A stretch of 64,000 nt of DNA, taken from contig CAMPDV010000080.1 of the NCBI GenBank assembly GCA_946699065.1, forward strand, positions 186,001 to 250,000, written 5' to 3'. Origin of the DNA: Loxodes magnus. Taxonomy: Eukaryota > Ciliophora > Karyorelictea > Loxodida > Loxodidae. Position 1 is the first letter of the stretch, and every line of letters begins with the position of its first letter. Below are positions 25,272-37,154 of this stretch, piece by piece. A model generated the notes under the pieces. It had not been told where the DNA came from. It ran no database searches and saw only the letters and a program-made list of their open reading frames with translations. A program made the translations under genes and the position numbers.

Positions 25272-26120
25272 ATGAATAAAGGAAGCTATGAATGAATACT
25301 ATGCAATAAATGTCTTAAAGTGCTCGAAATGGATGCTTTTTATTTTTAAGAGAAAGACTAGTTTGTTTCAATTCCTGAGTAGAAGATTAGTTAGAACAAG
25401 TTTATTCAGTTTTAAGATCCTTAATTTGATGAGTAATAGAACCGTTGGTTTATGAATGTGATTTGTAAAAATTGTAGTTAGTATGTAGGATATTATAATT
25501 TCGTAAATGAGTACAAATAGCAAGGATTTATTTATTGAAATAATGATATTAGGCATATATCTCTGTAGAGTTATCAGAATCTACTATACTTAAAGCAGAA
25601 GAAAATGTTAAGTAAATTGTAATAAGAAGGAGATAAAATAACGTAGATTGAAAGAGGATTTGAATTTCTCTAAAAAAAAAAAAAGTTACAAAACAAGTCT
25701 TAAACTAATAAAGAGCTAAGTGGACAAGTACCAAGATGATTTAGATGATAGAGATAAAAATTTTTTGCTTAATCAATTTTATTTTGAAAATTAGTTTTTA
25801 TAGATAACTAAATACAATATAGTTAAAAAGCAATTTACTAATTAAATCTTAAATTTATCTTTATAGTTAGGGTATTTAAGATTTAGAATTTAAGCTATAA
25901 TTTAATTTCTGGATTTCTATGATATTAAATTTTGTCGAAATAAAGATTAAAGAATTGTATTTATGACGGTATTTCAAATTAGATATAAGTTCTAAGAAAG
26001 GAACACTTTAATATTATTGAATCCAGATATAGTTGTAAATTCATTATTATTACATTAGTTAAAAAGTTTGGAGGGTTTCTTTTAAGGGATATTTTAACGT
26101 CAGAACAAAACTAAATGCAA
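25272..26120 (+). CDS. Mis18/Yippee-like zinc-binding protein, 3' end unresolved
   Basis: The N-terminal about 110 residues carry the two-knuckle zinc pattern of the Yippee/Mis18/cereblon fold: LCNKC near the start and VICKNCSQYVGYYNF about 60 residues later, followed by GFIYWNND and HISL. Mis18 proteins act at centromeres and Yippee proteins have poorly defined regulatory roles, so the function here is open. After a poly-Lys stretch the frame must change; a 13-nt intron at 25685-25697 (GTTACAAAACAAG) joins it to a long, clearly coding helical segment that continues to about 26110. No in-frame TGA follows before the converging VAP gene, so another undetected intron must lead to the stop. Without the first intron the protein would end at a TGA at 25737 (155 residues). 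Confidence 0.55.
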
Positions 26121-26151
26121 AGCCTATAATAAAGATAAATAAAGAAGCGCA

Positions 26152-26812
26152 TCAATTTTTATTGATATGGAAACTTCTTTTTTTCCCTTTACTTATATTA
26201 AGCAAAGTAACTTTAACTCTCTCAATTTCTTCTTAAAGTGTGCTAATCTGATTTTCTTTTTGTATCTAAATAATTTCTCACCGTTTTTTACATAAGTTCG
26301 TTATACTTTTTGGAGAAATCTTCTTAAATGTCATTACTCTACTTTACATCAGACAAATTAAGTTCTGATTACACAGATTCTAGTATTTCATCTTTCTAAC
26401 TTTAGTTTCCGAAAGCATTTTAGAACTATTATGCCTCTTTGCGAAATACAACAATAAGTTTTTCCTACTGAAATTAGGATTTGTTAATTGAATTTCACAT
26501 AGAATTAATTTCTTCTGTTTAAATAGTAAGTTAGTCAATTTTCATTGCAAGGATCTAAAATTTATGGTCAGGATCTTAAGGAATTTCTTAAAGAGGTTGC
26601 ATGGATATTTAAATCTCATAAGTTTCACCAGGTTTAACAATACCAAAGTTAGGTTTGACTAAATATAATCTAGGCTTGGTGGTTTTAATTTTAAAAGCAA
26701 TGTTTTAACTAATAACATTGGTTAATTTTACTATTGTATGCAACTAGCTTCGTGCTTTAAACACTAACTATATCTCATTAGAGGGATTTAAATCCAAAAA
26801 ATGATTTTCCAT
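26152..26812 (-). CDS. VAP/MSP-domain protein, two exons
   Basis: Residues 1-100 are a major sperm protein domain as in VAP proteins: FLDLNPSNEIQLVF, TIVKLTNVIS, IAFKIKTTKPRLYLV and PNFGIVKPGETYEIQI, then a hydrophobic last strand ending KFQILAMKID. A 16-nt intron at 26266-26281 (GTGAGAAATTATTTAG) restores the frame to a coiled coil (QKENQISTLQEEIERVKV) and a TGA at 26152; the spliced CDS is 645 bases, 214 residues. VAPs tether the ER to other membranes by binding FFAT motifs. Unlike animal and fungal VAPs, no C-terminal membrane anchor is visible, so this copy may be soluble or anchored by a partner. It converges on the Mis18/Yippee-like gene. Confidence 0.9.
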
Positions 26813-27599
26813 TTATATTCTACCCTTTATTAATAACTACTAGTATAGACTCTATCTAGGCCTGCTATATTATTAACTTTTTCTATTTTTATTAAATCTT
26901 TCAAGATGAAACTAATTTTAGTTAGAAGATTAGATAAAGGATTTATCCAAAAAAATTATTACTGTAACTTACTATAATTAGCAGAAGACTAATTATGTAT
27001 GCATTTGATTTGCTAATTTATTAAACTTTTTTGTTGAACCTGATTAAAAGTCATTAAAGGAATATAAACTTGTGAAGATAGGTAAATTTCATTAAATAGG
27101 ACTTTAGAAGTAAGAAAGAAGTTGATATAGCTTATTCATAATATACTGAGAATAGCTATTTTAAGTATTAGTCATATATATAAAGCTAATGCTTTAGATT
27201 AAAGCTATAATTAATCCTTTAAAATTCTAATAAAAGTAATTGAATTAAATATAAAAGTTAGCTACATTCAAGTTAGTTATTTTTCAGTTGTTATTTTAGT
27301 AAGCAGGCAACTCTTCATACTCATTAGAGAGTTTTAAACTTAAAGTATCGAAGAAAATCTTAATCATTTCTAAAATACATTTGCTATATTTTTTCTTAGT
27401 AAACAAAAAAGTAGAAATTTATGTAAGAATAATAAGCAATATTTATATAATCTTATGAAGAACTTAGTTTTAATAGTATTATATACCAAGCTTAGTTAAT
27501 ATATTGAAATAATAAAAGCATTAAATAAAAGGTATTTCCTTATACAATGGGTAAGAGATATTAAATAGCTTGAGTAACAATTAAAAGTAAATAACAAAT
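26813..27599. other. Divergent promoter region, VAP and GH32 genes
   Basis: A+T-rich, no frame with coding character. Confidence 0.45.
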
Positions 27600-29255
27600 A
27601 TGAAGTTGATTATTCTATCTTTCCTCTTTTTAATTATCGCTTCTGAGAAACTAGATTATACTGAATCTTTTAGACCTTAATTCCATTTTTCACCACCTGT
27701 TAACTGGATGAATGATCCGAACGGAATGGTATATTACAATGGGGAATATCACTTATTTTATCAGTATAATCCATTTGGTGATAAATGGGGACATATGAGT
27801 TGGGGACATGCTATCTCTTATAACTTGATAGACTGAACTATTTTACCAATAGGATTATTAGAAGAAAATAATTTAATGATTTTCTCAGGAAGCGCAGTTG
27901 TAGATTTTAGTAACTCGGCTGGATTTGAAGATTAAGAAAACTAAGGAGTAGCAAGCAACAAAACAATTGTGGTTATTTATACTTAATATAACTCTATTAA
28001 CTTAATTCAGAGCTAGTGTTTAGCTTATAGTAAGGATTTAGGAAGAACTTTCAAAAAGTACGAGTGAAATCCTGTGATAGATATCGGCTAAACTTAATTT
28101 AGAGACCCTAAAGTTTTTTACTAATCTGATTTGGATATCTGAACCATGTCAATAGTAATGGCCGATGAAAGAGCTGTTAGATGGTATTAGTCAAAGAATC
28201 TTAAAGATTGGAGATAGACTGGATAATTTTCTCGAAGAGGAGCAGTTGACGGTTAATGGGAATGCCCAGATTTGTTTAAACTTAAAGTTGAAAATTACGA
28301 ATTTTTAAAGTAAGAAGGAGAGTAAGAGGATAAGGAGTTATGGGCATTAATTGTTAATATTAATCCAGGTGGTATCTAAGGTGGATCGTCAGCATAGTAT
28401 TTTATTGGAAAATGGGATGGATATAATTTCACATCGATTTAGGAAAGCAGCAAAGTTCTTTGGATGGATTAAGGAAGTGACTTTTATGCAGCTGTTACAT
28501 GGAATAACGAGCCTTTTAATAGAGCTATCTTGATAGGCTGAATTAATAATTGACTTTACGCAAATGAAGTTCCAACTTAACCCTGGAGAGGAGCATTTTC
28601 AATTCCTAGGGAACTAAAACTAAATCATTTCAAACAACTTGGTTACAGAATTTTACAAAGTCCAATTAAAGAGTTCCAGAAATTAAGAACTAAGTAAATA
28701 GCTATAGATGTAAGCTAAGATATCGCAAGTATAAATAACTAATTAAGAACTTAGATCTAAAATAGGACAATGCTTGAAATTAATTTAGTAGTTGATAGAT
28801 TAGATTCATAAACTGGTTAATTTGGCTTTATACTTCGTGTTTCACCTGATTAAACAAAGCAAACGGTAGTAGGATATGATATCGTTACAAATAAAGTATT
28901 TATTGATAGAACTTTGTCCTAAAACTGTGATTTTTACTAATAATTCTGTGCTAAGCATTCTGCTGAGATAGAATGGAGTGATGAATTCTAAAATTAAGTA
29001 GATTTATAAATAATTTTAGATGTGAGTTCGGTCGAAATTTTAGCCTAGAAAGGCCTTTTATCAATGACTGACATAATTTTTACTCCTATTGAAGATGATC
29101 AAATAGAATTTTTCATAGAAGGATAAGTCCAACTTAGAAAGCTTGAAATATACTAACTAACATCAAGTAATTTTATACAAGGCGAAGAACAGAAATAAGA
29201 TAAAGGATTTATTGACAAAATTATCGAAAGTGTCATGCATAAAATAAGTAAATGA
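27600..29255 (+). CDS. Secreted GH32 beta-fructofuranosidase (invertase/fructanase)
   Basis: A single exon of 551 codons with an N-terminal signal peptide ([14 protein letters not shown]). The five-bladed propeller shows the family signatures in order: WMNDPNG at residues 36-42 with the nucleophile Asp39, FSGSAV near 95-100, RDPKVF at 168-173 (transition-state stabiliser) and ECPDLF at 221-226 (acid/base Glu221). A C-terminal beta-sandwich follows, ending near residue 535. These enzymes hydrolyse terminal fructose from sucrose, inulin or levan, so the protein is probably digestive (lysosomal/phagosomal) or secreted. GH32 is patchy among protists and ciliate copies may come from bacteria or fungi, but this copy uses TAA/TAG for Gln and TGA for Trp (residue 79, at 27834) and so is fully assimilated. 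Confidence 0.95.
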
Positions 29256-29972
29256 AAAAACCCTTTCATTTAAATAGCTTTTCTATGAGTTGAATTCCTA
29301 TTCTTATTTAATTTTCATTTCAATTTCAAATTTTGCGTAACTTAAGTTAGCTATCATATTTGCTATATATTCAGTATCTTTTTTCATATAGTAGGCAAAG
29401 ATTTCTAACTAATCAAAGATAAGAGCACAGATATTAAATATTTAGAATTGATTTTAGTTATATACACTATGAAAGATAATAAAAGGCTAAAGTTTAATCA
29501 ATTTTATTTCAAGCTTAATTATCTCAAATAATGATTCTTATTAATTATAGTTTTTTACCTTAAGTATTTATTTTAAAAACTATACAATAAGCTAAATTTT
29601 TTTAGTTATGAGTATTATTCATCATGAAATTTAGCTTTTAACCATTCTACTTGAAGTTAGTACTAGAAGGATATAAATATCTATGTAATTATTCAGTATT
29701 TAACTTTGAAATTCCAGAGCTAAATAGAATTTAAAAATATTGCTTAATTAGTAATAATTTTCTTTAATAAATAGTGGCTTCACAAGTTAATTAGATTTAC
29801 ATCAATCTTTGATGAATATACTGTTAAAATGTTTGATTACTTTCTGATTTAATATATAAATAGATACATTTTTTTGATTTATAGCTAATATTTATTTAAC
29901 TTTATTTCTTTGAAAATTTTAATATATATCCTTTTTATTTAATCATCTGCTCATATTACTCATGATTAAGCA
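29256..29972. other. Convergent A+T-rich spacer
   Basis: No gene recognised between the ends of the GH32 gene and the long coiled-coil gene. Confidence 0.4.
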
Positions 29973-32900
29973 TCAGAGTAATTAATATTAATATAAATTT
30001 AGATATGCTTAATATTTATTTTGTTAATTGAAATATGGATGAAGTGCTTGATATAGTATGAAGACTATTTATTTTAATAAATATTTTATACTTAAATGAG
30101 AATTTTAGTTTAGTTATGTTAATTTCCCAAAATGACTGCTTTTCTATTTCATTACAATTGACTTTTTATTAGGTGTACCAGTGCTTTCTATAAGACCACT
30201 TATTTCTTGTTTAATAGGAGAAGGCAAAGGAGACTATTTAGGACTTTTCTTTGTTAGCAATTCAAATGTCTCAATTGCGTTTTAGTTCAAAAAAATTTTG
30301 TTTTTTGTATTTTTTTTGTATTTTGCACTATTGATTCTGGCGCTTTTAGTGTAGCTTTTAGCTAGATGTCTTGAAGATGAAGTATTTTTATACTATAATA
30401 GTTCCTATACTAGATTCAAATTCTTTATTTTTACTTCCTTTATATTAGAATTGAAACTTTTCGCAGATTTTGCTCTGACGAGTTTCAAAGAAGGATCATT
30501 TTACTTTTTTCTAAGTAAAAGAAAGTCTTTCTCTAAGTTAAATATACCTGCTTCTATTTACTTAGATTTAGAGGTATGTTCAGCAGCTTGGAAATGAGAA
30601 ATAGTATCCTCTTCTGTTTGCTTTTTATTTTAGTCTCAATTATTTTTAAGGAAGTTATTTGCTTGAATTTTTAGTTGATATCTATTAGATTTAACGAACT
30701 CATCTTCATATTTTTCATCTTAGATGGTTTATTAAATATCATTATCATGGTTCATAAGAATACTCTTACTTTTTAATTTAGGACTAACAGAGCCAGTATT
30801 GATATCAAAGACTTAATCTCCTTACTGATTTTATCTGTTTGATTTCAATATGCTTTTGTAATTTTCTTGGATAACATTTTAGATGAATTGCTGCTTCTAT
30901 CCTATCTAATATTTTAAATTTCATATTTTTTATGTAAATGTTGTTCTGCTTTGTCTTTATTATGGTGTAGGTGATGGTAACGAATTAAGCAAATCTTACT
31001 ATATCACGCTTTACTTTTGCTATTTTATTGTATGAAGCATTGTATTTACCATTATAAAGAGAGACTGGAAAATAGAGTTCATTTTTATAACTTCAAATTT
31101 TTCATTTTCATAGAAGAATTAGATTAGCTACTCAAAGAGTTAAAATGGACAGCTTGCTCCTTGTATAAAAGAAACTATTGAGGAATTAATTGCTTGTGAA
31201 TTTTCAAGGATTTCGATAAACAGCTTTATTTCTTCCTCGTTTTGGGGAAATTTCTTTTTTAGGATGTTAGAACAACTTTAGATATCAAATTTGCCTATTC
31301 TGGTTGAAGGTTCTATTTCACTATTATCTACCTGTTAAGAGCTTTTGTGCTACATTTAGGAAAATTTTAGATTTCTCTCATGAATCATTTAAGAATTCGA
31401 ACTTTTTCTAGAATAATTCAAATCTGCAGTATCAGTTGAAGTTTTTCTCGATTCAGTGATACATAAAGAGCTGTCATATTAATTAAAGTTTTAATTTAAG
31501 TGCTTTTGTTTCATTAGATCCTTCTCAATTTCCTACAGAATTATCTATATCTTTTAATAAATTTTTCAAACATATGATTCGTGGAAATTAGTACCTCCTA
31601 ACGCATTTATTGCTCTTTATATTCTAGAAACTATTTATATAGAATTTTAGTAAAGCATATAGACTAGATGTGTAATCTTTTGAAATCGTTCAAATAAGTT
31701 ATTGCTTGATATCTTATGCTCTGCTTCTATTCTTATCTAATTAAAACTGATAGGTTTTTAATTTTCAAAGCTTTGATTGATATTCTATTGCTTTTCACTC
31801 CCTTTTATATCAGACTATTATAACTATAAATCTTTACTTTCAAGCTATTGAAATAATTGGGAGCTTTCTTATTAGATTAAATTTCTTGTTCCTTAAGACT
31901 TTTTTCTTAAGGTTTCATGTGCTGATTTCACTGAATTTCTAATGAAATCAAAGTTGGTTTTTTATTGTTTATAGAATAAAACCTTTTATTATAGAGACTC
32001 TAACAATGTTCTATTCTAAATTATTTAAGCTGATAAGTCGTTATATCTTACTTCAAGGCTTTAAGTTTGGAATTTATTTTCTCTAAATTTTTGTATGATT
32101 AAGTTATAATCTACCTTATAGTTTTCATACATCTCTTCTAGCGGCAGTTCTTTGTTCTGAATTATTTGCTCTATTTTCTAGAATTGCTTAATGTATTTTT
32201 CAAATTTGGTTTACAATTCCTTTTACTATGCTTGATTTATTTGCATATCTTCCTTTTCTTTCATTTGCTACTTTTTCTCTTGTAATTTTTAGTTTTCTAG
32301 TTTTTATCTTTACAATTACTTTTTAAGTTACCTATCCTTTTGTTCCCTTAAATCATTCTCCAAGTTGGAAAATTCTGAGAGTTTTTATTGCATTTTAAGA
32401 TTTCTAAACATTTTCTTTTTCGAGGATTTTTGGTTATCAATATTTACTTCGAAATTTTTAATTGAGACAAGCTATTTACTTAAGAAACCAACCTGAACAA
32501 TATCGTAATATCGTTTATTAGCTTGTTTTAAGAACCTACTTATTTCATTTATTCTAGTACTGATTAACTTGTTTTATTTTTTTAGGATTTGCCTTTTTTA
32601 AATATGCTAATCATTTTCCTTAAGTTGTCACTCATATTCTGTTTCAAACTTCTGTATCTTTTGACGAACTTTTTAACAATATTCAGCTTAACTTTATGAT
32701 AAGCTCACCATCCTGCTTAATTCTTATTAACTAGAGCTCTTTTGGCCAGATCTATTATTTTTGATAAAGTTAGGGCTAGAGCTCGACCTATCCATACTCT
32801 AAAAAGAAGATATTTAAGGAGATAAACTAAGAGACTGTTAGATGACTTCATAGTTTTAATGAATAGCATTATTTTCAAGAACTTCTTTGTCTTTCTCCTT

Positions 32901-33152
32901 TTATTATTATTTAAGTCACTCCAACTAAACTTTTAAACTCCTTGTCTTATGCTTAAGTTAGTTGTAATGAGTCTTTAATCTAAGTATTTAAGAAGTTTTA
33001 AACGAGGTATTGGGTGAAGTAGCCTCAGATCTTGAAATATACAATTCTTCTTCAGAGTAGAAATTTGAGCTCTCCGTTGAGGTGTTGCTTTGCACTTTCT
33101 CTTAAGTTTCAGGTAAGCCTGTAATTTTAGTGAAAATCGATCCTTTTTTCAT
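29973..33152 (-). CDS. Long coiled-coil protein (about 1059 residues)
   Basis: One uninterrupted frame from the ATG at 33152. The first about 90 residues are Ser/Thr-rich (EETQEKVQSNTSTESSN-type composition). Residues about 80-520 are rich in Gln, Lys and Glu heptad-like stretches (for example QLKKQLQRQKLENQKLQEKK) that should form long coiled coils. The C-terminal third is polar with Ser/Pro motifs (SPLPSPIKQE, STGTPNKK). Such architecture is common among ciliary and centriolar proteins, but I cannot name a family. The last convincing residues lie near 30125; the in-frame TGA used is at 29973-29975, so the tail may be overextended by up to 50 residues or a small intron may be missed. Confidence 0.65.
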
Positions 33153-33397
33153 TTTAATTTCTTTAATAAAATATCAAACTTAAGAAGGCTGTGCTATACT
33201 AAATTTATATATATCCTTACGTAAAACAAATACTCCTAGGTATTAAATATTTATCTAACGAAACTAGTGATTAAGATAGAAGAGTACTAAAGCATTAATA
33301 ATAAAGAACTAGGAATGCTTAATGCTTAGCGTGCTATTACTTATTATAATAATCTATCTTTTATTTAATTTTACGTGGCTATGAAAATAAGAAACTT

Positions 33398-33919
33398 ATG
33401 CTAAAGATCAAGCAAGTACTTTATAATTAGCATCTGCTAATTAAGCTACTTCTATTATTCTTCTTACTCTTATTTATATTAAGAAGAACTAACTTAAGTG
33501 CTGATCAACTAGAGATTTTATGCACGTCGAATTTCCCACTTCTTAATCAGGATGCTTACTATATATATTGACAATAAATAAAAAGCTTCATTCCGCAAGC
33601 TACTACCAGCAATAATTTAAAGCAGCTCTTTTACTTAAAAGCATTTTCTACCAAAGTTACTTAATTAAGCGATAAAAAGTTTTACAAAACGAGTTAATTA
33701 ATAATTTAAGTTATAAGAAGAGATAATAATGGAATTCTATTTTCAGTTGGAAGCAAAGGAAAGATAGATGAAAACATATAAATTATAGACTAATAAGGAT
33801 ATTTTTATATTAATCTTAATGCATAAAAGTAGACTTAGATGTAAATATCCTTAATAATATATTAATTCTTTTCTATTACTTATAGAAATTTCATTTTTAT
33901 TATTTTTCATTTATTTTGA
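33398..33919 (+). CDS. Small signal-anchored protein, 173 residues
   Basis: The ATG at 33398 opens a frame with a Leu/Phe-rich hydrophobic stretch (KLLLLFFLLLFIL, about residues 16-28) that acts as a signal anchor or signal peptide. A polar domain with protein-like composition follows (LSADQLEILCTSNFPLL; KFYKTSQLIIQVIRRDN; GSKGKIDENIQIIDQQ). It ends in a second hydrophobic segment before the TGA at 33917. Not recognised as a family. It lies head-to-head with the coiled-coil gene, 245 bp apart. Confidence 0.5.
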
Positions 33920-34154
33920 ATAATGAAGCCTTATAGTAATTCCACTTCTGGAAAGGCCTTTAAGGTTGCTTTAATATTCAGTAGATTTATACTTTTAATT
34001 TAAAGTTTAAAAGGAGTTTTCATTTTAAATGCCGAATTTATTTTGAAAGTATTCGTTTTTTTAAATTTATAATGTAAAATTTGTTTATAACGACTATGAG
34101 TTTAAAAAAGTAGCTTATTTAATAAGACAGTTATTAAATGTAGCAGTTAATAAA

Positions 34155-34931
34155 ATGAATTACAGTAATACAACTATTTTAACTTAGATGCCAAGTCTAA
34201 TTTACCCTCCTTGTAAATTAGAATTTGGTAAAGCTTGGCCTCTTAATCGTAATTTACCTCCTTTAGCTACCAATGGCCTTAGTAATAATTAGGAAGATAG
34301 TAAAACGATTGGGAATAAAAGGCGTTCTAAAATTTAAGTAGCAAGAGCTTGTCCACATACAAATAAAAAGATATTTGCAAAGTAAATGTGCCATAGTTGC
34401 TATTAAAGTAAAGGTAGAGATAAAAAAGCCTGGAATTGTGAACATAAAAATAAGCCTCATTATGCAAAGGGAATGTGCTAATTATGTTACCTTAAAGAAT
34501 ATTATCAGAATAAAAAGGATAAATACCAAGAAGGGGATAAAGACATAAATAATACAGTAACGATATAAAGAGATTAAGCTTAAAGTGAAGAGCAATACTA
34601 ATAACAAAATAACTAACTAGTAGAAGACAGTGTTTATCAGTCTGAAGTAGAAAACATAATTGAAGGAATTCCATGTGAAAGTAAAATGTAAAAACAATAT
34701 TAACTAATTTTTCATTTACAATTAATATTATTTATGATATATTAACTTATAATATTTTATTATCTTTGGTTTGCTAATTTATTCTCATTTTTCTCTTTTA
34801 TGGAGTTCCACTTATCATTATTTCTATACTCTAAAACGCCTACTTAGAGACCAGGCAACTTATTGCTAGTAAGAGGTAATTTTTGCTTATAATTTTCCAA
34901 ATCTTTTTTGTTTACTGAGTATTCATAATGA
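34155..34931 (+). CDS. Cys/His-rich protein with repeated KGMC...CY zinc motifs
   Basis: Residues about 75-130 contain two copies of a Cys/His module: ACPH...FAKQMCHSCYQSKGR and NCEHKNKPHYAKGMCQLCYL. The C-x-H...KGxCxxCY pattern recurs in ciliate and plant proteins of unknown role and should bind zinc. The N-terminal 70 residues are polar with prolines; the segment after the module is acidic and Gln-rich (SEEQYQQQNNQLVEDS). Coding character ends near 34690. The in-frame TGA at 34929 would force a hydrophobic tail of about 80 residues that overlaps the antisense gene, so the real stop is probably nearer (a TGA at 34735 is reachable through a small intron). Confidence 0.6.
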
Positions 34932-36136
34932 TTCATCTCAATTTCTTTCTATTTTTGTTCTTTTTATTCTTGAATTTGCTTTTATAAATCTTACCGATAT
35001 ATTTACTGTTAATATCTTTTATCGTAATATCTCTTTCATTCTTAATTGATTGCCTAATTCACATTATCTTTAACTTACTCAGCAAACTACTAATCATAAG
35101 TTAGATCCTATAGTTTTTATTAATTTTAGTTTTAAATTTATTCACTAAGTACAGACCTTAAAGTATTCTAGTAATCTCTTAATCTTTAAGACTCAATATT
35201 TTTACTTTAATCATAGCTTCTTTGTACTTCTTTTCTAAATATAGAATCTTCATCATTTAAGTTTGGATACTTGCTTCTAGTTGTATGAGGGCTTTCTCCT
35301 TATATATTTTTAAAATAAGTTTCCATAAAACTTTTTCTTGCTCATTCTGAAGAGTCTTAATGAGATATTAAATTTAAGTACTGCTTCTCTTATTTACGGT
35401 CTAATTCTTTCTAAAGCTTCTTATAACTAGCTAAATTTTAGTTTTCCCTCAGCATCTACTATTTAGTTTATTGCATCATTTTTTATTTGTTATCTTGTTT
35501 TTACTATTCTCTTTCATTAATCTACTGACACACTCTCAAAAAGTCTAATTTTTCCTTTTCCTCTTATTCTTTTTTCTAACTTTACCTTTAGTGAAATTAT
35601 TCCATACTTTCTCTTTCCATTTACTTTCATTACTGTTTTCTTGACAATTCTTATATCTCCACTTGTTTTCTTTTAATGTCAACATTCTGTTATATTTACT
35701 CTGCTAATTATTTGTCAATCATTTTAGAATCTCTATCTTACTGTATTTTCCAACATTTAGAATCTAGCTCTTTAAGTTACTGTGCATATTACCTTTACTT
35801 TTCCATAATCAATTATTTTTAAATTTGATCCTACTATCTACTTGCTTCGTCTTATAGTCTATAAACAGCTGCCCAATTATTTTTCTTTTAATATTTACTA
35901 TGTAGAGGAATTTCTCTCATGTCTTACTCCGAATTCTATTTAACAGCCTATCTTACTGATTCATATAACTGCTCGAAAACTTCATTGTAAGTTTATCCAT
36001 TCAGTATTTTATCCTCAGCCTTCTACAATTATTCATCAATAACTTCTTAATAGACTTTCCCAAACTACATTAATAGATTAGTTTTTAACTGAGTTTTCCT
36101 TCTATTAAGTATCTATAATTAAATTAAATTAGACAT
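34712..36136 (-). CDS. Gln/Lys/Glu-rich coiled-coil protein (trichohyalin-like, probable ciliary/cytoskeletal)
   Basis: An uninterrupted frame of 474 codons. Nearly the whole length is charged and predicted helical, with heptad-like repeats (QKQLIMEKQRQYAQQLKEL; KKEQEEKEKLDFLRVCQQI; QKQIQEQKEQKQKEIE). A short Ser/Thr-rich interruption near residues 290-320 separates two coiled-coil blocks. The composition resembles trichohyalin/plectin-homology, CFAP53-like or trichoplein-like proteins of ciliary and centrosomal structures, but I cannot choose among them. Almost every Gln is encoded by TAA or TAG, so this gene is invisible under the standard code. Its 3' end converges on the Cys/His-rich gene. 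Confidence 0.75.
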
Positions 36137-37154
36137 TTTAATTATTTTAATCTCTATCTCTATTTATTTTCTCTATTCTTACTTACAATCCTTATTCTAA
36201 CTATTCATCATTCTAAGTCTTATTACTAACTATTCACTAATTCCAAATCATCTTTACTTTCCCTTTTTCTTTAAGTTATAATGTATTTAAGCAAGTGCTT
36301 TGTCATTTAAAGCAGCTTTACATATTGGTATCATTTAGTCTTATAAGATGATTTACTAAAGAATCATTGAGATTATCTTTGAAATGCATAATTATAATGA
36401 GTAAAGGTTATAATTGATACATCTAATTTACTTTTTTAAGCAATTATATGCTTAAATAGACAGAAGCAGTTTGCTTTAATCTAACTTAGATGCATTTTAG
36501 TAATTGCATTCTTAATCTTTACTCTAATCTCTTAATTATTATTCAATCCATATTAATTTTAAATAGCAATCATCCTGCTGTATTTCTATTTTAAGTTAAG
36601 CAATTATATCAAATATAGTGTAGAAGCATTCTCAAATTTAGAGAAGATAAGATATAAGGATAATATGATGGAATTAAGATAAAGTTTATATAATATTTAT
36701 AGAAAACCCTTAGCAAACACATTCATTATAACTAATCTAGACTTAAATCAATAAAAGTACTTACTATTGTTCTATCTCTCAGTATTAATTTAGAAAGTTT
36801 ATATTAAATAGTCTAAACTTATAAGGTATTTCTTCTATAAAATCTATTTAGAAATAATGTAAAATTAATATAGTAACTATAAGGTTGTTTTCATTAGAAA
36901 GCTAATACATTTAATACCATTTATAGCTTTCTATATCTACCTTTCTTTTCTAGAAATAAGATTTATTAGCTTCTAATTTTAAAGATTTTAGCATTAATAC
37001 AATATTTTAATAATGGTAATCAGATAAGAGTTATATTTAAACTGTAAGTAATTTGAAATGAAAGCAAAATAAGAAGGTTACTTATGAACAATTAGAATAA
37101 TAAATATATTTACAAACTATTTTTTTAGTCTATATTGCATTTGACTGAATTGAC
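36137..37154. other. A+T-rich spacer
   Basis: 1 kb with no recognised gene, between two minus-strand genes. It includes the 3' flank of the kinase-kelch gene, whose next in-frame TGA would be at 37020. Confidence 0.45.

Noticed and set aside
25740..26150. Separate second gene downstream of the zinc protein
   Set aside because: The coding frame joins the upstream exon through a 13-nt GT-AG intron and lacks its own ATG near the start.
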